From positions 29,698,001-29,762,000 of the forward strand of contig NC_091046.1 in assembly GCF_963966145.1 (NCBI RefSeq): a DNA stretch of 64,000 nucleotides, written 5' to 3'. This document shows, in pieces, positions 23,180 to 34,901 of the stretch. A program made the position numbers and the translations under genes. Below the pieces are notes generated by a model. The model searched no databases. It saw only the letters and a program-made list of their open reading frames with translations, and was not told the origin of the DNA. Source of the stretch: Tenebrio molitor. Its lineage: Eukaryota; Arthropoda; Insecta; Coleoptera; Tenebrionidae. Position 1 is the stretch's first letter. Every line of letters starts with the position of its first letter.

Positions 23180-23812
23180 TACTAAAAAGTTATGGGAATA
23201 CATTTTTGAGTATTGGTAATTAAAAAAAAGTGTAATTATTTTAGTTTTTAATTACCGGCAGGCATCTGCACGAATTAGAACATTACTGTCTCAATATTAA
23301 TTAATTGTGAAAATCATACGCACGAAACTATTTTGAAATTCATCATCACTAATACAACAAACACTCTATTGAAAAATTATTGCGGAAAATCCAACGATTG
23401 ATTAGGTAAAAATAAAAAGGAAGCTTAACACCGTTTCAAATAAATAATTACTATTGTTGGTAAACTTGGCATTATTTATAATTTCGTAAGATATTTGTTT
23501 TTCACATATGTAGCCATAATCCTTCAAATTATAAAAATGTATATCGGACAAGTGTGTATCCTTTAAATAGCAAGTAATTTTCGAGTCATAACATTATTTT
23601 AAATTTGGTTTTTATAATGGTTTGCTTTGTAATTTCGTTTTCCATTTTGCAAAAAAATCGAATGGGGTGTGACTGAGGGTTCAGTTCAAGACTGGCAACC
23701 TCGTTTCTACAGGAAATGCTCATTTATTAAATTTTCTAGACATGCATACAGCGATCGCCCGTGCGAAAGCAGTAGTCGAGTATGACTACCACAGAACACA
23801 TGACTACTAGTT
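23180..23812. other. Stretch with no recognised feature
   Basis: AT-rich, no gene, RNA or repeat boundary seen. Confidence 0.5.
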
Positions 23813-24036
23813 TATTGTAGTTTCAATTTGGTTGTAGGTCGTAAAATTTTATTGGATATTATGAGCGATTAACGGGCACAATGGTTGGGTTTGAAAAGGT
23901 TGGGAAGCGGCGCGTGCCGTTTGCCGTACAATGCAAATATACCTGCTAGTGGTAAACTAGGATTTATAAGCCCCGCAAGATCTTTAACTTAGTGTACCAT
24001 AAAATTTTACGACCTACAACCAAATTGAAACTACAG
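23813..24036. mobile_element. MITE family M1, copy 3 (internal deletion)
   Basis: Both termini are intact but about 30 bp found in copies 2 and 4 (around CAAAATGTACAATACAACCC) are missing. The right end abuts M2 across a single shared TA. Confidence 0.85.
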
Positions 24037-24038
24037 TA

Positions 24039-24285
24039 GTTCTCCCAGAGCTGCAGCGATTTTATGGCAGGGTACCATTGTAGAAACGTTAACAACACCG
24101 ACAATAGGTTTAAACCGCAAGCACAACCCCTAATCGTAAATTCGTCCAAGTACTACCCTGTAAACTGACAGGTATAGAACGAAAATGATGATTGACAGGG
24201 GTCTATTTATGTCGCTTATCGGCATCTCAACAGGCGTAATAATTACTATTGCCCTGCCATAAAATCGCTGCAGCTCTGGGAGAAC
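24039..24285. mobile_element. MITE family M2, complete copy
   Basis: Ends GTTCTCCCAGAGCTGCAGCG and CGCTGCAGCTCTGGGAGAAC are perfect inverses, flanked by TA at 24037-24038 and 24286-24287. 247 bp, noncoding. Confidence 0.9.
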
Positions 24286-24337
24286 TATAAACACGTCTCG
24301 GGCCAGCCGTCAGGCCTTGTTCTTTAGGAGGTAATGG

Positions 24338-25500
24338 TTATACACACTATTTTTTTGCAAATCGTTTTAAGTTGAGAATTTTGGCCTAAAAGGATTGATG
24401 AAAAATTAACCCTTAGTTAGGCGCGCCAAAATCGGCTTACACAGTAAGGCGCATGGGGTGATTTTGATCCCATCCCCATTTTTTCTTAAATTGTGTGTTT
24501 TTTTTAATTATAGTACCTGAAATATGTTCTTTGGACCTTTGGTAACAGTTGTCTAAAATATAGCAAGTTGATATAGATTATTACGGGTGTTATTGAAATA
24601 TAAAGGTAACCTTACATTTTTTAGACAGACAAAATTTAAATGAAAAATTTATGGTAGTTAATTTTATGAAGAGAAAATTTACCCTATATAATCAACACAC
24701 AAGAAGGTGGAGTGAAGATTCCAAATGAGTTTTGCACAATTGTTGCAGTTTTTCCTTTTTTTTTTTATTTTTTAGGACAAAAATATCACCTCATCTGAGT
24801 TACGTTGGGGGGTGGGAGGGTGGTTAGGTTCAGTTTTTCTTCTGCGGATGTACTTTCTAATCTACATTTCAGGGGTTTTGGCAAAAATTGACTTTTTCTC
24901 TGTAAAATTAGACGAACTCCCCTTTAAATTCTCATATTTTCTTTTGACCTTTGTCGGCATTCATCCATATAAAATTACATGAAGGTATTTTTTTTTTGAG
25001 CTTTACAATGCTATTTTGTCGACTTGATTCATTGAAACACTGAAATTACCGAAAATGAAGGGAAATACCTTGCTCCGTTAAAGTCGCACAATTGGTCGCA
25101 TGGGGTGCAAATGGGACAATTATTTTTTTAGAAAAAAACCAATAATCGCTGCTTTGTAGTAATCGATGCAACTTACATTTCTCAAAGTTTTAGAAGATTA
25201 CATGAATTCACAGACCTGTAAGAAGTGGCATACAAAAGATACACTGAAATTAAAAATGCTTGGGATCGTGGTAACCCCGTGCGCCTAACTAAGGGTTAAA
25301 AAAAAGTAGGTATGCTTTGCCAATCATCTCCAAGGAGATGGAAACAAATGATGCAACTTTTATTACGATTTTTCGTTTAAAAAAGTGCAACTTTCATTAC
25401 GATTTTTTGTTTAGAAGAGTGCTATTTTCATTGCGATAATTATGCAAAAAATAATATTACAAAACTGATTTCAAAAATACAAAAAAATTGTCATAAAAAA
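24338..25500. repeat. Repeat family R1, copy A (split by a TTAA element)
   Basis: 24338-24409 and 25296-25500 match, on the opposite strand, the continuous copy B at 28140-28378 (shared words AGTTGAGAA-TTTGG, TAAAAGGATT, GTAGGTATGCTTTG, CATCTCCAAGGAGATGG). It includes about three units of a 33-bp repeat of the type AAAAAGTGCAACTTTCATTA. The two parts of copy A are separated by the TTAA element at 24410-25295. Confidence 0.8.
24410..25295. mobile_element. piggyBac-like non-autonomous element in a TTAA site
   Basis: Perfect 15-bp terminal inverted repeats CCCTTAGTTAGGCGC and GCGCCTAACTAAGGG with TTAA directly outside both ends (24406-24409, 25296-25299). CCC-start termini with TTAA duplication are the hallmark of piggyBac. 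886 bp, no transposase. The related repeat at 28140-28378 shows the unoccupied site. Confidence 0.88.
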
Positions 25501-26110
25501 GGAAAGTGTCAAGACTTCAAGCGCAATAAATATTTAATATTTTTATAATCTCATTTTCATTTGATTTTATTCCCTAACCTTTACTCCCAAAAACTGATGC
25601 AAAAGAAAACTGAAATAAGAGATTCAATAACAGTGAATAATTAATATGCGAGGTACCATTAGTTAATACAGTCTTTTTGAAATACGTTTGCCGTATTTAC
25701 GTTAAACGTTAAAAGGTTTATTGCCCCCTCAGTGTCTGGAAACCGGGAGAACCTCACAACCTTTTGACCCATAAACGTATAAAGATGGTATCTCTTCGTA
25801 AGGAATTCTGATTTAAGCCCTAAATAAACTGAACAAAGACCCTACTTAGAGAAATTTATTGTCATAGTGTGCCTGTCAATCACTAGACGGTCTGCGACAA
25901 ATATTTTAAGTACTACCCCAGGTAATTTTTTCTTCCGTACTATTTGATTATATTATATTAATATTTTATATTAATCGGGTCGGGACCATGGACCTAGTAG
26001 GTATTGTTAATAGTACCACAGAACACTTATTCTTATAGTCGGGACTCTTATAGTCTTAGACGATCTCCTCGTGCGTCTTCGTTTTCTTCTCCTACTTTCT
26101 TTTATTTTTT

Positions 26111-26151
26111 GTTTCGGCGGCGGCAATTTGAATTCAAATTGGGGTATTACA
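26111..26151. repeat. 41-bp motif shared with 55643-55683
   Basis: Begins GTTTCGGCGGCGGCAATTTG and ends GGGGTATTACA; the other copy differs at one base. It ends in CA and could be an LTR terminus, but no matching start was found. Confidence 0.6.
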
Positions 26152-26251
26152 CGTATTAACACAATTGCGACTGATATTGGTGTTACCAACTTGAGTAAAA
26201 TTAGAGTTCTGTCCGGTTACATGCGGTTAGTAAGTATGAAACGAGGTCAAA

Positions 26252-26719
26252 TACAGGATGTCTTAAAAATGGCGCCCAATCATCTCTTGAGTGGTTAACA
26301 CATTTGAAGAGTTGAGTGAAATCTCGTTGTGAAAGATGTTTTCTTTTGGCTAGTTTCCAAGTTATACACAGTTTAAAGTAAGCAAATGTGGCAACATCAG
26401 TTGATATGCACAATCAACTAAACCAATTCTCCTATGAGGTCAGTGTTGCCGCTGTTATTTTAACGTATTTTGGTAGGTCATTCTCATTACTCTAAAAAGA
26501 AGGACTTCTGTGTTGTTCCACTACCCAAAGGGGTCTTGGAAAAATTAAAACAGTAAAGTAATTTATAATTCACCTGTAAAATTTGAAATCAGCATATTTA
26601 AGAGCAAGTTGTACAAAATCTATTATTCCGATCAAACTTTGTATTGAGATTTACCTTACCAGACTTCTATTCTTTAAGACCCTTAGGAGATCGGGCGCCA
26701 TTTTTAAGACACCTGTATA
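26252..26719. mobile_element. MITE with ACAGGATGTCTTAAAAATGG termini
   Basis: Left TACAGGATGTCTTAAAAATG then GCGCCCAATCATCTC; right GAGATCGGGCGCC then ATTTTTAAGACACCTGTA. About 470 bp, noncoding, TA flanks. Confidence 0.82.
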
Positions 26720-27241
26720 TTACGACCTCTGTTCTTTTGGGTTTTCGTTTAATTGTTTTACCATTGGCCTATTTTTTAATGTGTATAATATTTAAATTTT
26801 ATAAATAATATGATAAAATAAGTAAACATGTATTTTTATTAATTGCTTGCAGGAATAACATCTTTGCTCTTTTAGAACATTATTGTACAATAGAAGTAGA
26901 AGGTAATACTGATATAGGCCGATGTCTTAATTCCGTAATTATTTATATAAAAAAAAACAACATTAAACTACCGTATTTGAGCTAATAAGTTTAAGGGACA
27001 ATTTTTATTCTAGTGCATAAAATTCTTAAAAAACAAACCGTGTATTCTTCATTTATGAAAATTTTCATGAACAACACACGCATTTCTTCATATTCTTTTT
27101 TTTTCAAATCACCGAGGTAACATGTTTTTCAAAAATTGAGCTAAAGTTTAATGAATTATATATTTCACAGCTCTAACTCAAAAACTTTAACTTTACTTTG
27201 TACAACTGGTAATAAATATTTGAAGGTACCTAACTAATAAT
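26720..27241. other. Downstream region of the receptor gene, nothing recognised
   Basis: AT-rich. On the minus strand an ATTAAA at about 27149-27154 could serve as polyadenylation signal for the receptor. Confidence 0.4.
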
Positions 27242-29868
27242 TTAGTTGCTGATGGTACTGATGTAATCAAGGCGTAACTCTCTCATTTCTGTGCCGTTTT
27301 CGATATTTATCAGTAGTGGTATACTATCAGAAGACTCTCTTCTTGAGAGAGGCTCATCATTATGTGAGCTTGTCTTCTCTTGATCGTGAGGTAGAAGAAC
27401 ATTATCCATGGAACGAGAAACATGTATAATATTGGGGAGAAACGATTTAGTTTTAACAAATATATACCAGTTCTGAAAAATCACCAAGTTAGATTTGTCA
27501 CCTTTTGTGTGTACCTATTTTTACACATTAAAAGATCTAATTAAGGACAGATCAAAAATGTAAAATTATGAAACGTGGACGTAATTTCTTAATACATGTT
27601 AACTACTAAAGTCAATGTACCACAAAAAAAGTTATGCATCTATTTAGATGATGTAGGTAGGTATAGTATTTTTACCCCGAATAGAATTATTGACTAAAAT
27701 CACAAATCACACCAACAAAGAAACATCTTAAAGCACCCCATCCGGTAATTTATGGTGGGGTGTTAAATAACCTCAGCCAAATATTTAGTGATACCCAACG
27801 GCCAAAAATGACCTGTTTCTTACCTGTAAGTGTATTGTAAATTATCGGATGGGGTGCTTTATGTTCTCTTTCTTTGTTGGTGTGATTTATGGTTTTAGTC
27901 AATATTTCTATTCTGGGTAAAAATACTATATTTAACTAACTACATATAAGATAATACATAGCTGTAACAATAATTACTATTATGATCTCATGCCCATTAT
28001 GGTTTTGTTATTTAACTGACTCACAAAACCTCCCATTATCTTCCTTTACTCTTGGAATACTTTGTGTGAATTTGATAATTCCAAAACAAAGACTTCTGCT
28101 GTTCTCAAGTGGCACTATTTAAATAGTAAATAAATAAATCAACATTATTTTTTGCATATCGTAATGAAAGTGGCACTTTTTTACACGAACAATCGTAGTG
28201 AAAGTAGTACTTTTTTCCACAAAAAATCGTAGTGAAAGTAGTACTTTTTTGCATAATTTTATTCCATCTCCTTGGAGATGATTGTCAAAGCATACCTACT
28301 TTTTTTTGTAATTTTTCGTAAATCCTTTTAGACCAAATTTCTCAACTTTCATCGATATGCAAAAAAATAGTGTGTACAACACGTTATGAAAGTCTCTTTT
28401 TTTCACATATTTGCTTGCAAATTCATGAAAAAAAGTATGACTTTCATAACTAGTTGTACAAATAACTATGTATTACATTTATATGTAAATTCGTATTAAA
28501 TCAATTAATTCCTCGTGATAAAATATGTATCTAGAATGGTCACTTAATTTGGTCTTTTAGTATTTTAAGTATATTTTTTGCTTACCAATAGACAAGAGGA
28601 AATCGAATAAACGACCGACATACTGTTGTTGTCGATGTTGTTTTCAAGGGCAAGAACTGCAACAAACCATACAATATCATATCCCGTTTGAAGCACGCAC
28701 AATAACTTCAAACAAGTTTTTGACTCTCTTAAACTGACGATCTCCTCATCAGCACATTCTGACTTTTTCTCATTCAACACATCAATTTCATTTTTTAAAG
28801 CGTTTAACGATTCAGCTGAACTACTAAATTCTAACTTGGATAATTCTATATTAATCTTTCGAATACCATTGAGCGAATAAATTGTTGTTATAACGATTAG
28901 TAAAGATACTGGAAGCATGTAATTTATTATCATTCCTTTTTGTACTGACATGAAGCAAAATCTTCGTGTCTCGAAATTATTTGGTGATACCAAATAAGAA
29001 CCCTAAAAAAATGTCATTTAATTTCTTATAAAAAAGACCAAAAAACGAAGATCCTTACGCTGCTAAAAACAAGCGGAATTCCGTAGCCGATGGAAAAAAA
29101 ATATTTGCTCTTTGGAACGCCGCTGCTTGAAAACCTTTTATAGATGTAATAACAATACAAAAACATCCAAAATGCTGTTAGTAAATGTGCATAATGTAAT
29201 ACTAATGCCACCATCAAACATTTGAACGAATTTTTAATTGCCTAAAAAATAAGATGTAGCTAATAATATGGATCAGAACTACTCAGGGTAGTTTACTTAC
29301 ATACACACCTAACATGAATAATAAATTTGAGAAACAAAGAGATCCCATTAAGTGTAAAAACAAACTTTTTAATTCCCTTTTTCCATTTAAATTCTTTTTT
29401 AGAAGAACGCAAAAAATCGTCAATAATTGAGCGGCACAACTCAAAACGGATCCAGTTATTATGAGTTCGGGTCCGTAGTTGCCGCCACTTTTATTGTGCG
29501 ATCCATAATACACATACATCAAATTATCAATAAAATCATGATCTTTTAAATCCGTATCTGAAAGAGAATCGTCCGGAAGTTCGATATTGGGGAGTACGTC
29601 TACTGTATATTTTGAGTCGATGCTTTCGGGATTTGGTAATAACAAAGGATTTGATTTAAGTTCTAAATTCATTGAATCGTTTGTTATGTCGTAATCGTAA
29701 CTTAAGTAATAATCATCTTCGACAGTGCGTTTTGAAGTGAAATTTGTCGTACCTAAAATACAAATATTTAAAGGATAAAAACGAATTTTTACATTCTTTA
29801 TTCCTTTACTTACATGTTACAAAACTCCACAAACAAAAACTACCCACCATACATATATGAATGTTCAT
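27242..29868 (-). CDS. Seven-transmembrane receptor, secretin/adhesion (class B) type, short ectodomain
   Basis: Coding exons: 29868-29814, 29752-29301, 29241-29059, 29002-28586, 27472-27242; all GT-AG, phases agree, about 445 residues. The start gives a signal peptide-like MNIHICMVGSFCLWSFVT, then a roughly 105-residue acidic ectodomain with NFT, NDS and NKS possible glycosylation sites but no hormone-binding cysteine cage and no GPS. Helix 1 is LIITGSVLSCAAQLLTIFCV; helix 3 follows a conserved Cys (KCLMVALVLHYAHLL); helix 4 has GYGIPLV; the loop-2 Cys is RRFCF. These class B hallmarks separate it from rhodopsin-type receptors. Loop 3 is long and charged. Helix 7 spans the last splice junction. 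The ligand is unknown. The last intron (28585-27473) contains a MITE and repeat R1 copy B. It may be an adhesion- or Methuselah-related orphan; I do not assign an orthologue. Confidence 0.8.
27663..27932. mobile_element. MITE in the last receptor intron
   Basis: Inverted arms of about 95 bp: left contains TTGACTAAAATCACAAATCA and AAAGCACCCCATCCG; the right mirrors them (CGGATGGGGTGCTTT, TGTGATTTATGGTTTTAGTC). Confidence 0.85.
28140..28378. repeat. Repeat family R1, copy B (uninterrupted)
   Basis: Inverse of copy A at 24338-25500. Contains CCATCTCCTTGGAGATG and three units of the type CGTAGTGAAAGTAGTACTTT. At about 28305-28318 it shows the unoccupied counterpart of the TTAA insertion site. 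Confidence 0.8.
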
Positions 29869-30666
29869 AACAAAATTTCAGAGAAAAACAGAGCAAATTT
29901 TCAGTTTCATCCATTGGGAGGCTGCGCCTTGATGACCATCTGTATTTTCCATACAAAGTACATATTAGGAAAGTTTACAAGTGAGAAGAGCAGTTGTACT
30001 TCTAGGGACTACAGTTGGCCAGGTTAGGTATAATACAATATCAATTCTTGAAGTATTTCCACTATCTAACTGGGAAAATACTGGAGCGCAAGCGCCTTAA
30101 TTCAATCAATACAGCTTGTAGGAATTTTGAACAATAAATTTCAATGTGAAGGTACTGCTTAATTTTTTTTTTTCTTAAAATTAATTGTATCAGTTTTATT
30201 GCCTACCTACATAGAAAAATATCAAATTGGTCAATAACCTACCATTACGATTTAAAAGTTCATTTTCATTTTGTGTCGAATATTTGATAATAATAATCTA
30301 TAGTGTAATATCGAGGTGTATTAAAAATGGCGCATAAAAATGTCTGTCACGCGAATCTACGTTGATTACCGAACAAAAAATTCTAATTCAAATATGGTCT
30401 TAGACGAATAGTTTTTAAATTATCATTATTATCAAAAATGACATTAATGACATTCCTTGTTACTTTTCTAACTTTATTCAAGTCCGAAAAATCATTCTAG
30501 CTTAGTTGCAATGTTGCAATAGCTTCAAAATTTATGAACAGCAAAGATTTTGCATTTTAAAAAATGAAATTGGTACTAGAATTTTTTGCACGTATTTGCG
30601 TATTTCAACATAGAATCATGTGATGTACCTAAAATATTATGCCCCACTTTTTATATATCTTGTGTA
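29869..30666. other. Upstream region of the receptor gene, nothing recognised
   Basis: Presumably contains the receptor promoter and 5' UTR, which I cannot delimit. No other gene is seen. Confidence 0.4.
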
Positions 30667-31139
30667 TACATACATCAGAATAATTTACGAGTGATAATGA
30701 GCCCATTGGAATTGAAATGCAACCTACAATATATTTCCAAAGTTAACGTGACTACTTTAATATCGTATTGTTTTAAAGTGAAATTATGAATCCAAGATGG
30801 CTTTGCTTGCAATAATTTCATTTGTCACAATTGACATTGACATGAGAAAACAGACATGATCCTAATTTATGGCGAATGTAATAAAAATGTTTGTACCGTT
30901 GCGCGTTTATGCAGAAAATAAATATTTTCCCAAAAACTCTTCGTTTTTTCACAATTTCATTTAACCAAGCGAATTACGCTTATGTCAAAATTTACGAAAC
31001 TGCACAGCTAACTAAGTATGTTTTGTGTTTTTTTTAAATCAAAAAGCAAATGTCCAAGTTAACTTTGTAAATGTATTGTGGGTTGCATTTTCAATTCCGT
31101 CGGGCTCATTATCACTCGTGAAACACGAGTACCCTGTAT
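30667..31139. mobile_element. MITE with about 65-bp inverted arms
   Basis: Arm words CGAGTGATAATGAGCCC, GGAATTGAAATGCAACC and AAAGTTAAC at the left recur inverted at the right, which ends TACCCTGTA. The left terminus is degenerate. Confidence 0.75.
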
Positions 31140-33207
31140 AATGTAATAAATACAAATATTTAGTTTTAAAAAAGACCAATTTTTTAGGGACATTTTTATA
31201 TAACTTTTGAGCCAGTCCGTCTCTGTGATCCTCCACTTGAACTCTCTCATTTAAAGTAGGTATTTATTTGATTGATTCTTGTTGACTGAAACTGTTGGTG
31301 CTGTTGACACCCACGAAATGCTAATCCTAGATTTGTGAATTTTTAAATTGTGTGAGTTTGCTCTCTTATGCAAGAATGTAGTAAAATTAATGAATAACAT
31401 ACTTCATTAGGTATAATAAGACAAGCAGGATTTTAAAACGAAAACAGTAGGTAGGTATCTACTCGTAGTTGCAGCCCGTATGGATTATTAACTTTTCAAT
31501 TTTAGCCGGCTGATAAAAAAGATTGCTCTCCATTGCGTTAAGTTTTGTTTTTATGTCGCTCTATTGATGAGTTTGCTATCGAAATGACTGTCGGCTTACA
31601 AAATGGTGTGTTTGGAGTCAGTGAACTAATTAAATGTTTGTTCTGTGTTAGACAACAAACAAATACGAGTAACAAATAAATAAATAACTATCTAATTTCT
31701 GAAACAAAAATTTCTAAACCCATCAAAAAATGCACAGATTGGCGTTAAAGAATAATAATGTGGGTAGTTTAACCACGGTTTGACGTAAAAAGTAATAAAC
31801 CAGTAAATATAGAGATAGACCTAGACTTGAACGAGTGGTTTCATGGAGACGAGCAAATTTAATAGGAAACAATTCAAATCATCATTTCATACTGTAACGG
31901 TCCGAATAGGTTCGCTAAATTAAGAATTTTAATTTTTAAAATAATTTCAACGAAACATTTTAAAAGCCGTTCATTTTGGGCAAATGCTAGTCAATTGTAA
32001 ATTTTATTTTATTGATGCCATTGTTGGCAAAAGTGGTACCACATTCCTCAAGTGAAATCTGCTGGCGTTTCTTTGAAAATGCAGGTACGCGTCCGGTACA
32101 AAAGTAACGGATTTTCATGGGAAAAGAAACATTGCAAAAAAATTATTCGTACGACAATTTGGGGAGTCCAGTTAAAATCAGGAGATAATTGAATTAATTA
32201 ATTTGATGTTAGCAGGTTTCAAATTGAGAGAACCACCAAATCAATGTTCATTAAGTTAATTTACATTTTTTAGCATTCTCAAATTTGTGGCATATTTGTA
32301 ATTAAAGGGCGAGAATTGCAAATTAGAAACAGAGCGCTTTATCGTAGAAAATAACTAGAATCGTTTGCACTTGTAGTTAGAAAAGTAACAAAGCAAAATA
32401 GAAAAGGAGTCGGTAGAAAACACAGCCAGGTAGTCGTAGAAATCAGAGGTGTGAGTGAGAGAGAGCGAATGAAAATTACTAATTAATTAGAACAGTTTTG
32501 GGGAATCAAACCAATGTAGAACAATTTTTAGAAGTAGCAGATCAACGGAATTTAGTTGCTAGACATGGCACTTGCGTAACAGCGTTTCAAGCCCAATTTA
32601 GGTTTCAAAATAATGTTAATTTGTTTCATTTTTAGTTCTGTTTGTTTCTTGATGCTGGTGTTTATTATTGTATAGAGTCAGTAATTTAGTGTCCTTTTTC
32701 AGAGTTCTAATTCAACAACAAATTATGTATATTTGAATCTAAATTTAAACATTTTAAATTATGGTGGCAATCGGAAACTGTTATTTCAAAAGTTCTAGAG
32801 ATATCGAAAGGTGTCGCGATCGGCGTAAGTAACAAGTAAAGTAGAACCGAGCTAATTGGTTACTTTGGTCAAGTAGGGGTTGCTAAAGTGGGGTGCGCCA
32901 AAAATGATAAAACCGAACGCGGAACGGGAAACGAGGCTTTTTTGATTCACTCGGCACTCGTGGTTTGATCTTTAAAGTAGCCAGAGGTACTTTGCATCTG
33001 CAAGGTGAATTATTTATTTAATTTTGTACATTATTTGTAGTCGCGATTTAAAGTAAATATTAGGTTATTATTTTCTTTGAGCATTTGGTGACTACGCGGC
33101 TTTTTAGAATCTTGAATTAAACTCTTTATCGTGAAGTATGTGATCTGCTTGCATTTACCGATTGGGGAAGCGTGATCTCGCCAAGGCGGTCTATTATTAT
33201 AATACTT
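31140..33207. other. 2-kb intergenic stretch with no recognised feature
   Basis: No exon with a recognisable domain, no inverted repeat pair and no RNA gene seen on either strand. AT-rich throughout. Confidence 0.45.
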
Positions 33208-33329
33208 ATTTACACTACGAGAGAGGAAGGTAAAGCTTTTGTTCACGCGAATTGCATGTTCGGTCACGACGCGCAGCGGAGTGGACGATGCAATTTAAGT
33301 GAACAAAAGCGGCCTTACTCTCGAGTACA
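33208..33329. repeat. CG-centred hairpin repeat, copy 1
   Basis: Arms CTACGAGAG-GGAAGGTAAAG then CTTTTGTTCAC, mirrored by GTGAACAAAAG and CTTACTCTCGAG, around a centre containing CACGACGCGCAGCGGAGTG. A second copy lies at 33613-33741 in the same orientation with only a few differences. Confidence 0.85.
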
Positions 33330-33612
33330 GTACAGGGTGATTTCGAAAGTTGTGCAGATATTTTAATCACGAGCTACTGGCTTCATGTAGAACTCGGAAA
33401 AAATATTTAAAAAATTCTATGTCAAAAAATAAAATGACATTTATTTTTTAAGCTACTTTTTTTTTTTAATTGCTTTCAGTTTTCTACGTTGTCCTACAAC
33501 CTCGTAGGTAAAATTTCGGCACATTTTAAAAATACACCTTTGTATATCATGTTTTATAAAATGTACGCCAATGCGAAGTAAACTATAGGAAATATGCTTT
33601 AACCGCATTGTT

Positions 33613-33741
33613 AGTTATTTACACTACGAGAGAGGAAGGTAAAGCTTTTGTTCACGCGAATTGCATGTTCGTCCAGGACGCGCAGCGAAGTGGTCGATGC
33701 AATTCAAGTGAACAAAAGCGGCCTTACTCTCGAGTGCTGTA
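33613..33741. repeat. CG-centred hairpin repeat, copy 2
   Basis: Near-identical to 33208-33329, including the flanking TTATTTACACTACGAGAGAG; the centre reads GGACGCGCAGCGAAGTG. Confidence 0.85.
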
Positions 33742-33917
33742 TTTGATTTTGTTCGATACCTGACATAACTTCTTAGAAAATGAGTTTGTAACTTTATATT
33801 CAAAATTTTAAATAAAATTAAAATAAAATAAATAAATCACATTTTCGGAGAGATCTGTTGCTATGGAAAAAAATAAAATACAAAATAAACAAAGTTTGGC
33901 AAAGTCAATAAAGTGAT

Positions 33918-34891
33918 TGTGTACACGTTGTGGAAATAGTTGATGAAGAATTCTATGTTCCTGATGATGTCCTGGAAGAGGCAAGTGCCGCGAGGTACCA
34001 AATGCTGCCTACAAAATCAAAAATTACCTACGATACGAGAAAGAATTGGAAAAATGTACGCAATGGCAGACCGAGAAACGGATCAAAGGAATAGACGAAA
34101 ATGTTATGATGGCATATTTTAAGAATATAGGACCAGCATCAGCGTGGTCACAGTATTCAATGTTGAAGAGTACACTCTTTGTATTTCAAAACGTTGACAT
34201 CTCCAGGTAAGAGGTTTTTTAATAAGCTATTAATCGTTTTAACATAATAAATGTTACAGGTTCAGCAGCCTCACTTCCTTTTTGAAAACAAAGTGTAGAA
34301 ACTATCAACCGAAGAAAGCTGCAACTTTTTCAAGAAACGATGTTTGCAAGTTTTTACTGGAGGCGGCGGACCAAGAGTGGATTCTTCAGAAAGTGGGCAT
34401 ATTCGGTGGCTGTCGTTGTGACGAATTATGTAAAATTATGATAAATGACGTAGAAGAACATTTTGAGGACGTTAATCCAACATTAGTTGTAAAAATTCCA
34501 ATCACTAAAACTGGTGTAGCAGTAGTTGAAAATGGAATGGGAATAAATTTCCTGGATATATACAAAAAGTATAAAGAACGTAGACCCATTCCTGACGGAC
34601 GGCTTTTTCTTAGGAGTAAATTCAATAGCTGAGGTACCAGAACAAATTGCTAAGTATTTGAAGTTGCCAGAGAGAGGAAGTTTTACTGGTCATTCTTTAC
34701 GTCGAACCTCTGCCACGTTGTTGGCTGATTCAGGAGCAAACATATTGACACTAAAACGTCATGGCTCTTGGAAGTCCAACAGTGTTGCGGAAAGTTATGT
34801 CTCTGCGTCCAAAACGAGCAAACTGGAGATAGCCAAACAAAATTCAGAAAATGCACCAGGTTGTTCTTCCACTGCAACAGCTTTAGAATGA
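33918..34891 (+). pseudogene. Crypton-type tyrosine recombinase relic
   Basis: Readable segments: 33930-about 34000, about 34010-34206, a 53-bp GT-AG intron (34207-34259), 34260-34632 and about 34615-34891. The N-terminal part has a core-binding-like helix region (LRYEKELEKCTQWQTEKRIK, WSQYSMLKSTL). The catalytic part keeps the tyrosine recombinase set: R in GGCRCDEL, HSLRR in GHSLRRTSATLLADSGA, and a C-terminal H/W...Y in KRHGSWKSNSVAESYV. This arrangement matches Crypton transposons of insects, which move by a tyrosine recombinase without reverse transcriptase. One frameshift near 34000 and one near 34612 break it. A DIRS origin is less likely because no RT is nearby. Confidence 0.8.
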
Positions 34892-34901
34892 TATTTGCCG
34901 G

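Noticed and set aside
33918..34891. DIRS-type retrotransposon as source of the tyrosine recombinase
   Set aside because: No reverse transcriptase or RNase H within several kilobases; the recombinase motifs fit Crypton proteins better.
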